From Pseudonocardia sp. (GTDB lineage Bacteria > Actinomycetota > Actinomycetes > Mycobacteriales > Pseudonocardiaceae): a DNA stretch of 58,519 nucleotides. Where the stretch lies: NCBI RefSeq assembly GCF_029263155.1, contig NZ_JAJCYB010000069.1, forward strand, positions 1 to 58,519, given 5' to 3'. Position 1 is the first letter of the stretch; every line of letters starts with the position of its first letter. A program made the translations under genes and the position numbers. The notes under the pieces were generated by a model, which made no database searches, had not been told where the DNA came from, and was given only the letters and a program-made list of their open reading frames with translations. Shown in pieces: positions 8,567 through 17,283 of the stretch.

Positions 8567-9437
8567 CGCAGCCGCTCCCGCCGCCGTCCCCGCCGGAAGC
8601 GTCCCCGCCGACGTAGCCCGATCCGCCCCCGTCTCCCGGCGTCGTGCGCTGCATCGCGAGCTCCTCGGCGAACGCCGGATCCGACGCCCACAGCGCGCTC
8701 GTGCCGAAGATCCCGATGCCGAGCGCGGCCGCCGCGGGGCCGTAGGCGACCCAGTCCGGGCGCGTGTCCGGGGCGAGCTCGTGGTGCTCGCGCTCGAGCC
8801 GGGCGAGCAGCCGGTCCCCGGAGCGGGACCGGCGCGGGGACCAGGCCAGCAGCACGCCCGCCACCGCGGACACGGCGAGCAGCGCGACGACGAGGAAGCC
8901 CACCGGCTTCCCGTCGGCGATACCGGCGAGCAGCCGCAGCAGCCCGAGCCCGGTCACCCCGGCGAGCCACCAGCCGGTCGCGCGGACCTGCCGGCGTTCG
9001 GTGTCGGAGAGCAGCATCCCGGTGTCGACGAGGCGCTTCTCGATCCCGCCCAGCGCCGACTGCACCGGCCGCTGCAGTGCCAGCCTGCGCCGCGTGACGG
9101 GGGAGCCGGCGGAGAAGTGGATGGCCCGCTCCAGCGCGTCGTCACCGGACGTGGGCCGGCCGACCGCGCGGATCTGCCCCTTCACCGGGGCGACGGTGCC
9201 CTTCAGGTGCATCGCGGTGAGCGCCGAGGTGACGGCCAGCTCGGGCCCGCCGTGCAGGTGGGCGACGTCGTGGGGGTGCGCGCCGGGGTCGCCGAACGGC
9301 CGATCGGGCCGTGGGTCGGCGAGCGCCCGGCGCGCCCGCATGGTGGCGAGGAGCACGGCGGCGGTGAGCACCAGGTAGGCCACGAGGAACGTCGGCCCGC
9401 TGATCCCCCAGGTGTCGCCCGTCATCGCGAGTGCCAT
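8526..9437 (-). CDS. TIGR04222-like membrane protein with Gly/Cys-rich tail
   Basis: The 303-aa protein has four likely membrane segments (about residues 14-33, 156-173, 179-199 and 231-250) and a low-complexity tail (268-303) of Gly with Asp/Ser and two cysteines, Cys290 and Cys301, separated by ten glycines. The architecture matches what I recall as TIGR04222. The next gene, a DUF692 enzyme, starts inside its tail-coding repeat, and such enzymes modify peptide cysteines, so the tail is a candidate substrate held at the membrane. An excellent Shine-Dalgarno, AGGAGGTGTCTC, precedes the ATG. The small gene at 11682-11894 shares both the tail signature and this leader. Confidence 0.82.
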   Translation of the reverse strand: MALAMTGDTWGISGPTFLVAYLVLTAAVLLATMRARRALADPRPDRPFGDPGAHPHDVAHLHGGPELAVTSALTAMHLKGTVAPVKGQIRAVGRPTSGDDALERAIHFSAGSPVTRRRLALQRPVQSALGGIEKRLVDTGMLLSDTERRQVRATGWWLAGVTGLGLLRLLAGIADGKPVGFLVVALLAVSAVAGVLLAWSPRRSRSGDRLLARLEREHHELAPDTRPDWVAYGPAAAALGIGIFGTSALWASDPAFAEELAMQRTTPGDGGGSGYVGGDASGGDGGGSGCGGGGGGGGGGCGA

Positions 9438-9559
9438 GAGACACCTCCTGTGCGCGTCCTTATGGGACGACTCACAGTGGCACCGCGACGACCTCCCCGG
9501 GAACGTTCTTCACCAGGAATTGAGGTACGGCGCGACGCGGATGGCGCGTGCCGGAGGGC

Positions 9560-9655
9560 GGTTCGCGCGCCGGCGCGCGGCTCGCGCGCGGCCGGCAGCG
9601 CGCGAGCCGCGGGTGGGCGCGCGAGCTGCGGGTGGGCGCGCGAGCCGGGCCGGGG
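9560..9655. repeat. intergenic GCGCGAG-type imperfect repeats
   Basis: The gap 9438-9670 holds no gene. Its left part is the leader of the TIGR04222-like gene. From about 9560 it is made of imperfect units around GCGCGCGAGC, including three tandem units of about 19 nt at 9600-9655 (GCGAGCCGCGGGTGG-type). They are related in flavour, but not identical, to the 22-bp family at 1-198 and 21571-21614. Confidence 0.6.
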
Positions 9656-9670
9656 TGGCCGGCGGAGCGC

Positions 9671-10117
9671 TCAGGCCGCCGTGGCCGCGCGCACCTGGTT
9701 CTTGATCCGGGCGAGCATCGCCGACATCCCGCGCAGCCGCAGCGGGCTGACCGCCTGCGCCAGCCCGAGCGCGACGTAGAAGTCGTCGGGCACGGCGAGC
9801 ACGTCGGGCGCCGGTTCGCCGTCCAGCCCGGTGTACATGATCGACGCGAACCCCCTGGTCGTGGGGGACTCCGGCGGGGCCGAGAAGAACAGGTGCACGA
9901 GCCGGGCCCCATCGCCGTCGGGGGGGTCGACCTCGACCGCGAGGAACAGCGGCGACTGGCACTCGTGGACCTGCTCCATCGTGTCCGCCGCGTCGGCGTA
10001 GCGCTGCGGCAGCTCCGGGAGCTCGCGGGAGAGCTCCAGGAGCAGCTCCAGGCGCTCCTTCGGGCCGACGTCGGCGAAGTCGTCCACCAGCTCCTGGAGC
10101 TGGGGCGGCAGCGTCAT
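9671..10117 (-). CDS. sufE: SufE-family cysteine desulfurase-associated protein
   Basis: The 148-aa protein matches SufE. Cys53 in VHECQSP is the sulfur-accepting cysteine of the family, with the [12 protein letters not shown] helix before it and an [16 protein letters not shown] helix near the end. SufE proteins take persulfide from a cysteine desulfurase and stimulate Fe-S cluster assembly. Its ATG overlaps the sseA stop by 4 nt (ATGA), so it is translated with the rhodanese. The pairing is the same as Rv3283-Rv3284 in M. tuberculosis. The larger frame open to 10699 is an extension across sseA and is not used. Confidence 0.9.
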   Translation of the reverse strand: MTLPPQLQELVDDFADVGPKERLELLLELSRELPELPQRYADAADTMEQVHECQSPLFLAVEVDPPDGDGARLVHLFFSAPPESPTTRGFASIMYTGLDGEPAPDVLAVPDDFYVALGLAQAVSPLRLRGMSAMLARIKNQVRAATAA

Positions 10118-11004
10118 GCGGATCCCCGCTCGGTGCCCTGCACGATCGGCACCCGCACGGCGTTGCCCCACTCGGTCCAGCTGCCGTCGTAGTTGCGGAC
10201 CTTGTCGAAGCCGAGCAGGTGGGTGAGCACGAACCAGGTGTGGCTGGAGCGCTCCCCGATCCGGCAGTAGGCCACCACGTCGTCGGACGGCGAGAGCCCC
10301 TGCTCGGTCAGGTAGATGGCCTCCAGGTCCGCGCGCGGTCTGAACGTGGCGTCCTCGGCGGCCGCGCGGGCCCACGGCACGCTCGCCGCGCCCGGGATGT
10401 GGCCGCCGCGGACGGCGCCCTCCTGCGGGTAGTCGGGCATGTGCAGCAGCTCGCCGGAGTACTCGCCGGGGCTCCGGACGTCCACCAGTGGCTTGCCCAG
10501 GTGGGCGAGCACGTCGTCCTTGAAGGCGCGGATCGCGGCGTCGTCGCGCTCCACGACCGGGTAGTCGGCGGTGGCCGGCGTGGCCTTGTCCGTGGTCATC
10601 TCGCGGCCCTCGGCGACCCACTTCGCGCGGCCCCCGTCGAGGATCCGGACGTCGGCGTGGCCGAACAGGCTGAACACCCACAGGGCGTAGGTCGCCCACC
10701 AGTTGTTGCGGTCGCCGTAGAACACGACGGTGGTGTCGCGGCCGATGCCGCGCTCGCCGCAGAGCCGGGCGAAGCCCTCGCCGTCGACGTAGTCGCGGGT
10801 GACCGGGTCGTTGAGCTCGGTGTGCCAGTCGACCTTCACCGCGCCCGGGATGTGCCCGGTGTCGTAGAGCAGCACGTCCTCGTCGGACTCGACGACGACG
10901 AGTCCCTCCGCGCCCAGGTTCGCGGCGAGCCAGTCGGTGGTGACCAGGCGCTCGGGGTGGGCGTACTCGGCCAGCTTCGGATCGGTGTCGTGTCGCAGAG
11001 CCAT
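10114..11004 (-). CDS. sseA: thiosulfate sulfurtransferase, two rhodanese domains
   Basis: The 296-aa protein has two rhodanese domains (about residues 20-145 and 160-290). The C-terminal one carries active-site Cys247 in CRIGERSS, the CysA/SseA loop; the N-terminal one has Asp/Gly at the equivalent site and is inactive. It moves sulfane sulfur from thiosulfate or similar donors. It is coupled to the SufE-like gene downstream and lies 10 bp after maf. A TAGCCT -10 box (11012-11017, minus strand) overlaps the maf stop and sits 7 nt before this ATG, so a leaderless internal promoter is likely in addition to read-through. Confidence 0.93.
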   Translation of the reverse strand: MALRHDTDPKLAEYAHPERLVTTDWLAANLGAEGLVVVESDEDVLLYDTGHIPGAVKVDWHTELNDPVTRDYVDGEGFARLCGERGIGRDTTVVFYGDRNNWWATYALWVFSLFGHADVRILDGGRAKWVAEGREMTTDKATPATADYPVVERDDAAIRAFKDDVLAHLGKPLVDVRSPGEYSGELLHMPDYPQEGAVRGGHIPGAASVPWARAAAEDATFRPRADLEAIYLTEQGLSPSDDVVAYCRIGERSSHTWFVLTHLLGFDKVRNYDGSWTEWGNAVRVPIVQGTERGSA

Positions 11005-11014
11005 ACGGTCCAGG

Positions 11015-11632
11015 CTAGTCCTGCCGCCACAGGTCGGTGACCTGGACGCCCACCCCGACGAGCAGTCGCCGGACCAGCGGCAGGCTCAGCCCCACCACGT
11101 TGGACGGGTCGCCGTCGACGCCCTCGACGAACCAGCCGCCCAGCGCGTCGAGGGTGAACCCGCCCGCCACCTGCATCGGCTCGCCGGTGTCGAGGTAGGC
11201 GTCCAGCTCGGCGTCGGTGGGGTCGCCGAAGCGCACCACGGTGACGGCGTGCCCCTCGGCGACCCGGTCGATCTCGCCGCCGACGACGCGCAGCACCGCG
11301 TGCCCGGTCACCAGCTCGCCCGTGCCGCCCGCCATCGCCCGCCAGCGCTGCCGGGCCTGCGCCGCGTCGGCCGGGCGGCCGACGAGCTCCCCGCCGACGT
11401 GCAGCATCGAGTCGCAGCCGATGACGACCGCGTCCGCCAGGTCGATCCGCCGGGCCACCGTGGTGGCCTTCGCGCCCGCCAGCGTGGTGACCTTCTCGGC
11501 CGGCGTGGCGTCGGGGATCGCCGCGAGGAGCGCGTCCTCGTCGACCGCGGAGACCTCGACGAGCGGGTCCACCCCCGCCGCGCGCAGGATCGACAGGCGG
11601 GCGGGGGAGGCCGAGGCGAGCACGACGCGCAC
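11015..11632 (-). CDS. maf: Maf-family nucleotide pyrophosphatase
   Basis: The GTG at 11632 gives 205 aa starting [16 protein letters not shown], the Maf signature, with further hallmarks [16 protein letters not shown] and [10 protein letters not shown]. Maf proteins hydrolyse non-canonical or modified NTPs in the cytosol. The frame extends upstream to 11797, but that region is the antisense-like Gly/Ala stretch of the neighbouring small gene and lacks family sequence, so the shorter form is used. It is followed after 10 bp by sseA, as in M. tuberculosis. Confidence 0.92.
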   Translation of the reverse strand: MRVVLASASPARLSILRAAGVDPLVEVSAVDEDALLAAIPDATPAEKVTTLAGAKATTVARRIDLADAVVIGCDSMLHVGGELVGRPADAAQARQRWRAMAGGTGELVTGHAVLRVVGGEIDRVAEGHAVTVVRFGDPTDAELDAYLDTGEPMQVAGGFTLDALGGWFVEGVDGDPSNVVGLSLPLVRRLLVGVGVQVTDLWRQD

Positions 11633-11681
11633 GGTGGGCGACCCTACGGGCACACCCGGTGCGCGCCGGGCGCGACCCGGT

Positions 11682-11894
11682 TCAGCAGCTGCCGCCGCCC
11701 CCGCCGTCGCCCCCGCAGGAGCCGCCGCCGTCGCCGCCGGAGAACCCCGCCCAGCCCCCGGCCGCGGAGCCGGAGGATCCGAGGGTCCGCTGGGCACCGC
11801 CTGGCCGGTAGCCCCTGCGCACGGCGGCGACCGCGCCGGCCATCACGAGTCCGAGTACGACCAGCGCGAGCAGGCTCAGGACCACTGCGCTCAT
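11682..11894 (-). CDS. small membrane peptide with Gly/Cys tail, candidate MNIO substrate
   Basis: The 70-aa protein has one membrane helix (residues 4-24), a short basic patch (RRGYR, 26-30) and a Gly/Ser-rich tail ending in two cysteines, Cys60 and Cys70; the last residue of the protein is cysteine. The GGDGGGS-Cys pattern repeats that of the TIGR04222-like protein at 8526-9437 (GGDGGGSG-Cys), and Cys spacing is 10 versus 11. The leader GAGGAGGTGTCAC before the ATG is almost identical to that gene's leader. It lies between accE and maf, 50 bp before maf. Modification by the DUF692 enzyme is inferred. Confidence 0.75.
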   Translation of the reverse strand: MSAVVLSLLALVVLGLVMAGAVAAVRRGYRPGGAQRTLGSSGSAAGGWAGFSGGDGGGSCGGDGGGGGSC

Positions 11895-12025
11895 GTGACA
11901 CCTCCTCGGGCCGCGCCCCGCGTCCCCCCGGACACCGGGCCGGTGCGGCCCCCGGTCACAGTGTGCGCCCGCTCACCCGTCGAGGCCAGGAACTTGATCA
12001 GGGCATAGGGATGTCGGGGTGGGGA

Positions 12026-12247
12026 TCAGCGTGGCCAGTGGCTGGTGCGCCAGGCGCCGGGGCCGACGGTCAGCGGGCGGCGCATCGCGGCGGCCGGATC
12101 GGACCAGGGCCCGCGCGGCTTCGGCGGGGCGTCGCCGCCTGCGGACGCCGCGGCCGCGAGCACCACGGTGAGCGCGGCCAGCTCGGCGTCGGACGGCTCG
12201 CCCCGCACCACCCGGAACAGCGCCCGCCGCTCCTCCGGGGTGCTCAC
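12026..12247 (-). CDS. accE: acyl-CoA carboxylase epsilon subunit
   Basis: The 73-aa protein starts at a GTG overlapping the accD5 stop by 4 nt (GTGA). The N-terminal part [25 protein letters not shown] is the epsilon-subunit signature (V-x-G-x-P-s-x-E-E/L-A-A-L). A Pro-rich middle and a WRTSHWPR end follow. In related actinobacteria AccE links and activates the AccA3-AccD5 complex. The position directly after accD5 matches Rv3281 in M. tuberculosis. The 131 bp between it and the small Gly/Cys gene hold that gene's leader and nothing else I can see. Confidence 0.88.
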   Translation of the reverse strand: MSTPEERRALFRVVRGEPSDAELAALTVVLAAAASAGGDAPPKPRGPWSDPAAAMRRPLTVGPGAWRTSHWPR

Positions 12248-13881
12248 AGCGGGATGTTCCCGTGCTTGCGCGCCGGCCCCGCCTCGCGCTTGGTCTCCAG
12301 CATCCGCAGCGCCCGCCCGACGTAGCCGCGCGTGTGCGACGGCGGGATGACGCCGTCGATGTAGCCGCGGTCGGCGGCGATGTAGGGGTTGCACAGGGTG
12401 TCCTCGTACTCCTGCTGCAGCTCCGCGCGCCGGTTGGCGAGCTCGTCCCCCTCGAGGCCCTTGAGCTCCTTGCGGTAGAGGATGCTGACCGCCCCGGCGG
12501 CGCCGGTCACCGCGATCTGGGCCGTCGGCCAGGCCACGTTGATGTCGGCGCCCAGGTGCTTGGACCCCATCACGTCGTACGCCCCGCCGTAGGCCTTGCG
12601 CGTGATCACCGTGACCTTCGGGACGGTCGCCTCGGCGTAGGCGTAGATCAGCTTCGCGCCACGGCGGATGATGCCGTTCCACTCCTGCTCGGTGCCGGGC
12701 AGGAACCCGGGGACGTCGACGAACGTGACCACCGGGATGTTGAACGCGTCGCAGGTGCGCACGAAGCGCGAGGCCTTCTCCGAGGCGTCGATGTCGAGGC
12801 AGCCCGCGAACTGGGTGGGCTGGTTGGCCACCACGCCGACCGAACGGCCCTCGATCCGCCCGTAGCCACAGACGATGTTCGGCGCGAACAGCGCGTGGAC
12901 CTCCAGGAACTCACCCTCGTCGACGACGCGGGTGATGACCTCGCGGATGTCGTAGGGCGTGTTCGCCGAGTCCGGGATCAAGCTGTCGAGTTCGAGGTCG
13001 GCGTCGGTGAGGCCGTCGGCGATCGAGCCCGCGGTGGGCTCCGGCGCCGGGTAGACCGGCGGCTCGGAGAGGTTGTTGGACGGCAGGTAGCCCAGCAGCT
13101 CCTTGACGTAGTCGAGCGCGTCGCCCTCGTCGTCGGCGAGGTAGTGCGCCACGCCGGACCTGGTGTTGTGCGCCCGCCCGCCGCCGAGCTCCTCGAAGTC
13201 GACGTCCTCGCCGGTGACGGTCTTGATGATGTCCGGGCCGGTGATGAACATGTGGCTGGTCTCGTCGACCATCACCGTGAAGTCGGTGAGCGCGGGGGAG
13301 TACACCGCGCCGCCCGCGCACGCGCCCATGATGAGCGAGATCTGCGGGATCACGCCGGAGCTGCGCACGTTGCGCACGAAGATGTCGCCGTAGAGACCGA
13401 GCGCGACCACGCCCTCCTGGATGCGCGCGCCGCCGCCGTCGTTGATGCCGATGACCGGGCAGCCGATCTTCACGGCCAGGTCCATCACCTTGACGATCTT
13501 CTCGCCGTACACCTCGCCCAGCGCCCCGCCGAACACCGTGGCGTCCTGGCTGAAGATCGCGACCGGGCGGCCGTCGACGGTGCCGGTGCCGGTGACGACG
13601 CCGTCGCCGAACGGGCGCTTGGCGTCCATGCCGAAGTTGGTGGACCGGTGCCGGGTCAGCGCGTCCAGCTCGACGAACGAGCCGGGGTCGACGAGCTGGT
13701 CGATCCGCTCGCGTGCGGTCTGGCGGCCCTTGGCGTGCTGGCGTTCCGCGCCGCTGCCGGCGTCGACGGCGTCGGCGGCCCGGCGGTAGAGGTCGGCGAG
13801 CTTGCCTGCGGTGGTGTGGACGTCGGGCTCGTCGGCGGCAGCGCCGGATGCGTCCCCGATCGGCTCCGTGGCGGCGGTCAT
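12244..13881 (-). CDS. accD5: propionyl-/acyl-CoA carboxylase beta subunit
   Basis: The 545-aa carboxyltransferase has both CT half-domains (about residues 40-290 and 300-530). The oxyanion loop [12 protein letters not shown] is at 146-157. Asp436 in GGAYDVM corresponds to the residue that selects propionyl-CoA over acetyl-CoA in Streptomyces PccB and M. tuberculosis AccD5. It forms a hexameric core receiving carboxybiotin from AccA3 and makes methylmalonyl-CoA. accE follows with a GTGA overlap. On the minus strand TAGGCT (13890-13895) lies 8 nt before the ATG with no Shine-Dalgarno, suggesting a near-leaderless transcript. Confidence 0.95.
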   Translation of the reverse strand: MTAATEPIGDASGAAADEPDVHTTAGKLADLYRRAADAVDAGSGAERQHAKGRQTARERIDQLVDPGSFVELDALTRHRSTNFGMDAKRPFGDGVVTGTGTVDGRPVAIFSQDATVFGGALGEVYGEKIVKVMDLAVKIGCPVIGINDGGGARIQEGVVALGLYGDIFVRNVRSSGVIPQISLIMGACAGGAVYSPALTDFTVMVDETSHMFITGPDIIKTVTGEDVDFEELGGGRAHNTRSGVAHYLADDEGDALDYVKELLGYLPSNNLSEPPVYPAPEPTAGSIADGLTDADLELDSLIPDSANTPYDIREVITRVVDEGEFLEVHALFAPNIVCGYGRIEGRSVGVVANQPTQFAGCLDIDASEKASRFVRTCDAFNIPVVTFVDVPGFLPGTEQEWNGIIRRGAKLIYAYAEATVPKVTVITRKAYGGAYDVMGSKHLGADINVAWPTAQIAVTGAAGAVSILYRKELKGLEGDELANRRAELQQEYEDTLCNPYIAADRGYIDGVIPPSHTRGYVGRALRMLETKREAGPARKHGNIPL

Positions 13882-14010
13882 GGGCAGGGAGCCTAACCGG
13901 CCGGTAACCGGCGGTCCGTGCGAGCTGCGTCATGCGCCGTCACGCGATCGAGGGGTCTTCCCCCTTGCCCCGGCGGTGATGGGGCCACTTGGATCGACAC
14001 GTCAGCCGCT

Positions 14011-14026
14011 CGTGATCCCGATCACA
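14011..14026. promoter_or_regulatory. CRP/GlxR-type binding site
   Basis: CGTGATCCCGATCACA matches the actinobacterial CRP/GlxR consensus TGTGA-N6-TCACA at nine of ten positions and is symmetric over GTGATC-CC-GATCAC. It ends 31 bp before the ATG at 14058 and about 130 bp from the accD5 start on the other side, so it could control the divergent pair. Confidence 0.5.
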
Positions 14027-14057
14027 GTGGAGTCGACCTATCCGAGCGGAGTCACCG

Positions 14058-14810
14058 ATGTCGCAGCCACCCGAGCAGTATCCGGGCGCCCAGGGCTACC
14101 CCGGCCAGCCCTACCCCGGCCAGCAGCCCCACCCGGGCCAGTCCGGTCAGCAGTACCCCGGGCAGGGCTACCCCGGGCAGGGGCAGCCGGGACCGGGCTA
14201 CGGCGGGCAGGGGCAGCCGGGCCAGGGCTACGGCGGGCCACCCGGGTCGGGTTACGGCGGGCCGGGCCACCCCGGCGGCGGGTACCCGGAGCCGGGGAGG
14301 TCCGCGGTACCCGGCGGCGCGCCGCCCCGGTCCGTCCAGACCTCCTTCCAGCTCTGGGTGGCCTACCTCGTCCTCGGCGTGATCGCGATGGTGGTCTCGT
14401 TCCTCACGCGCGACGCGCAGATCGACGCGGGGATCCGGATCGCGCTGGAGGGCTCGGGCTTCACCGAGGCCGACCTGCCCGCCGGCACCATCGAGAGCAT
14501 CCGCGCGGCGGGTGAGGCCCAGTCCAACCTCTCGCTCGTGATCAGCATCGTGATCCTGGCGGTGCTCGCGGCGGCCGTGGTGTGGATGCGCAAGGGACGC
14601 AACTGGGCTCGGATCGTCCTGACCGTCGTCGGTGTCCTCGCGCTGCTGGCCGGCGTGTTCCTGTTGCTGGGCGCGGGGCTCCTGCTCGCCGTCGGCGGGC
14701 TGGGTGTGGTCTCCGTGCTCCTCGCGGCCGTCCAGGTCGCGCTGGCGATCGCGGCGATGGTGTTCATGTACCGCCCGGATGCCAAGGCGTTCTTCGCCGC
14801 CGCGCGCTGA
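14058..14810 (+). CDS. four-TM membrane protein with Pro/Gln/Gly/Tyr-rich N-terminus
   Basis: The 250-aa protein begins with about 80 residues of imperfect YPGQ/YGGQG repeats, an intrinsically disordered cytosolic tail common in actinobacterial envelope proteins. Four hydrophobic segments follow (about residues 97-113, 155-175, 186-205, 209-235). There is no catalytic motif. The start has a CGGAG Shine-Dalgarno 5 nt before the ATG and a CRP-type site 31 bp upstream. It is divergent from accD5. The real role is unknown; proteins of this type are often annotated as conserved membrane proteins. Confidence 0.75.
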   Translation: MSQPPEQYPGAQGYPGQPYPGQQPHPGQSGQQYPGQGYPGQGQPGPGYGGQGQPGQGYGGPPGSGYGGPGHPGGGYPEPGRSAVPGGAPPRSVQTSFQLWVAYLVLGVIAMVVSFLTRDAQIDAGIRIALEGSGFTEADLPAGTIESIRAAGEAQSNLSLVISIVILAVLAAAVVWMRKGRNWARIVLTVVGVLALLAGVFLLLGAGLLLAVGGLGVVSVLLAAVQVALAIAAMVFMYRPDAKAFFAAAR

Positions 14811-14829
14811 CGTGTCCCGCCCCGTACTC

Positions 14830-14844
14830 TCTCGATTGTCGAGA
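14830..14844. promoter_or_regulatory. 15-bp palindrome, candidate operator
   Basis: TCTCGATTGTCGAGA is a perfect 6-bp-arm palindrome with a 3-nt centre. A third partial half-site, AATCGAG, follows at 14846-14852. It sits 10 bp before the GTG of the FAD oxidoreductase and 19 bp after the preceding stop. The form resembles MarR-type operators, but no regulator gene is adjacent. Confidence 0.45.
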
Positions 14845-14854
14845 TAATCGAGGG

Positions 14855-16174
14855 GTGCGCGACGCGGACGAGCGGGACTGCGTGGTCGTCGGGGGCGGGC
14901 CGGGGGGCGTGGTGCTGGCCTACCTCCTGGCCCGGCAGGGGCTGCGGGTGACGCTGCTGGAGGCACGGGCCGACTTCGCCCGCCGGTTCCGCGGCGACTC
15001 GCTGGCCCCGGCCGTCATGGACTACCTCGACGCGCTCGGGCTCGGCGAGGAGGTGCTCGCCCGCCCGCACGCCACCGCGGACGCGTTCGTCTGGCACAGC
15101 CGCCTCCCCGGCGGCGGCGAGCGGGCCTACCGGATCGCCGACTACAGCACCTCCAGCACCCGTCACCCGCACTACGTGCTGGTGCCCCAGCCCGAGTTCC
15201 TGGGCATGGTCACCGCCCGCGCAGCCGACCTCCCGGGCTTCCGGATGGAGCTCTCCGCGCGGGTCAACGAGCTCGTCGAGTCCGACGGGCGGGTCGTCGG
15301 CGTCCGGTACCGCGCGGCGGGCGGGGACGTCCGCGAGATCCGCGCCCCGCTCGTCGTCGGGGCGGACGGGCGGTTCTCGCAGCTCCGGCGCCTGGGCGGG
15401 TTCGAGACCGAGGAGCTGGGCGCCGGGCTGGACATCCTGTGGTTCGAGGTCCCGCGCCGCCCGGGCGACCCGGACCTGTCGGGCCTGGACTACTTCGCCG
15501 TGCCCGGGCGGGCGATCGTGGCGCTCGGGCAGGGCGCCACGTGGCAGCTGGGCTACGTCATCCCCACCGGCACGGTCGCGCAGGCCCGCGAGGCCGGGAT
15601 CGGCCCGGTCCTCGAGCTGGCGCGCGACCGGATGCCGTGGCTGGGTGACCGGCTCGACGTGCTCACGGCCGGGGATGGAAGGGCCGACGGAGGAGGCCCG
15701 GGGTGGGTGGAACCAGCGTTCACCGACCTCACCCTGCTCAACGTCCGCATCACGCGGTTGCCCAGCTGGTACCGGCCCGGCCTGCTGCTGCTCGGCGACG
15801 CGGCGCACGTCATCTCGCCCGTCGGCGGCAACGGCATCAACATCGCCATCGCCGACGCCGCCGACGCGGGCAACACCCTGGGCCCGGTCCTCGCCGGTGC
15901 CGACCCGGACGAGCTCGACCGGGCCTGCGCGGCGTTCGAGGTGCGCAGGCGGGCGGTGTCCGACGTCGAGCAGCGCGCGCAGGTGCGCGCCGAGCGCGGC
16001 AGCCTGGAACGGATGCGCCGCGGCGACCCGCGCCCGGTGTGGATCCTGCGCCTGGCCGCCGCGGTGCCCGCCGTCGCGCGGGCGCTCGGCCGCCGCTCGG
16101 CGTCCGCGATCGCGATCCCCCCGCCGAGCGGGGCCGTCCTCGCCGGCGCCGAGGGGGCCCGCCGCGACGGGTGA
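14855..16174 (+). CDS. FAD-dependent oxidoreductase (PHBH/aromatic hydroxylase type)
   Basis: The 439-aa protein has the class-A flavin monooxygenase motifs in order: GGGPGG dinucleotide fold (residues about 13-18), a mid-chain VVGADGRFS (DG motif), and GLLLLGDAAHVISPVGGNGINIAIADA (GD motif). FAD-dependent aromatic hydroxylases and related tailoring enzymes share this. A short Gly-rich insertion (DGRADGGGPG) lies just before the GD region. The GTG at 14855 is preceded by ATCGAGG and follows the palindrome at 14830-14844. The substrate is unknown. The 277 bp downstream to birA hold no gene. Confidence 0.85.
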   Translation: MRDADERDCVVVGGGPGGVVLAYLLARQGLRVTLLEARADFARRFRGDSLAPAVMDYLDALGLGEEVLARPHATADAFVWHSRLPGGGERAYRIADYSTSSTRHPHYVLVPQPEFLGMVTARAADLPGFRMELSARVNELVESDGRVVGVRYRAAGGDVREIRAPLVVGADGRFSQLRRLGGFETEELGAGLDILWFEVPRRPGDPDLSGLDYFAVPGRAIVALGQGATWQLGYVIPTGTVAQAREAGIGPVLELARDRMPWLGDRLDVLTAGDGRADGGGPGWVEPAFTDLTLLNVRITRLPSWYRPGLLLLGDAAHVISPVGGNGINIAIADAADAGNTLGPVLAGADPDELDRACAAFEVRRRAVSDVEQRAQVRAERGSLERMRRGDPRPVWILRLAAAVPAVARALGRRSASAIAIPPPSGAVLAGAEGARRDG

Positions 16175-16451
16175 TCCCGTTCCGGCAACCGATGGGCAGG
16201 GGGAGCGCAGCACCGGGGTGGGCGGTGGCCGACGGGGTGCGCTCGTCCGCGATGCCGGTGCGCGCGGTCGTCCGGACGGGCGGCCCGCGCTCGGCGAGCG
16301 GTGTTGCGGACCGGATGGACCGGAGCCCACGACCGCCGTCACGACCGGCCGACCGGCGGGTGTGCGCGCCCGGCGACCGGTGGCGCCCGCCGGGCGGCCG
16401 GACCCCCGCTCCTCCCGCGTGGCCGCCGCCCCGCCGGTACCGTGATCGGCC

Positions 16452-17261
16452 ATGAACCGCACCGCGCAGCCGCTGGACGTCGCCGCGTTGCGCGCCGCGC
16501 TGGTGGGGCCGTGGGCGCAGCTCGACGTCGTCGAGCGCACCGGGTCCACCAATGCCGACCTGATGGCCGCGGCCGTCGCCGGAGCCCCGGACCGCACTGT
16601 GCTGGTCGCCGAGCACCAGGAGGCGGGGCGCGGGCGGCTCGCGCGCAGCTGGGTGTCGCCGCCCGGCTCGGGGCTCACCGTCAGCGTGCTGTTCCGGCCC
16701 GCGGGGGTGTCCCCGTCGCGGTTCAGCTGGCTGCCGCTGCTCGCCGGGCTCGCCGTGCTCGAGACCGTACGCTCGTTCACCTCGGCCCCCGCCGGCCTCA
16801 AGTGGCCCAACGACCTGCTGCTGGGTGCCGAGCCGCGCAAGGTCGCGGGGATACTCGCCGAGGTGGCCGACCCGTCCCGGCCCGCGGTCGTCGTGGGGAT
16901 CGGTCTCAACGTCGACTCCGCGCCGCCGGACCAGCCCGCGGCCTGCTCGCTGGCCGACGAGACGGGGCAGGGGGTCGACCGGGCCGCCGTGCTCGTCGAG
17001 CTGCTGACCCGCCTCGCCGAACGCGAGGCGGCCTGGCGCGAGGAGCGCGGCGACCCGGAGGTCACCCGGCTGCGCGCCGACTACCGCGCCGCCTGCGCCA
17101 GCCTCGGCGTCCCGGTCCGGGTGGAGCTGCCCGGGGGCGCGTCGGTCAGCGGTATCGCCGAGGACGTCGACGGTGACGGCCGGCTGCTCCTCCTCGACGC
17201 GGGCAGGCACCGCCGGGCCGTGGCCGCGGGTGACGTCGTGCACCTGCGGCCCGCGGAGTAG
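16452..17261 (+). CDS. birA: biotin--[acetyl-CoA-carboxylase] ligase
   Basis: The 269-aa protein lacks the N-terminal DNA-binding domain of E. coli BirA (class I ligase). Motifs: RTGSTNADL, the biotinoyl-AMP loop GRGR (59-62), KWPNDLLL with Lys117, and KVAGILAE, then the small C-terminal SH3-like domain. It attaches biotin to AccA3-type BCCP domains, which matches the accA3/accD5 neighbourhood (Rv3279c in M. tuberculosis). TACCGT at 16438-16443 lies 8 nt before the ATG without a Shine-Dalgarno, so the mRNA is probably leaderless or nearly so. Confidence 0.95.
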   Translation: MNRTAQPLDVAALRAALVGPWAQLDVVERTGSTNADLMAAAVAGAPDRTVLVAEHQEAGRGRLARSWVSPPGSGLTVSVLFRPAGVSPSRFSWLPLLAGLAVLETVRSFTSAPAGLKWPNDLLLGAEPRKVAGILAEVADPSRPAVVVGIGLNVDSAPPDQPAACSLADETGQGVDRAAVLVELLTRLAEREAAWREERGDPEVTRLRADYRAACASLGVPVRVELPGGASVSGIAEDVDGDGRLLLLDAGRHRRAVAAGDVVHLRPAE

Positions 17262-17283
17262 CCCCGCTCGCTACGGTGACGCC

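Noticed and set aside
10219..11040. 273-aa plus-strand frame
   Set aside because: Antisense to sseA, which has a clear rhodanese active site.
9473..11963. Shared TCACAGTG octamer upstream of both Gly/Cys genes as a common operator
   Set aside because: It lies at different distances (36 and 62 nt) and lacks a second half-site, so chance is likely.
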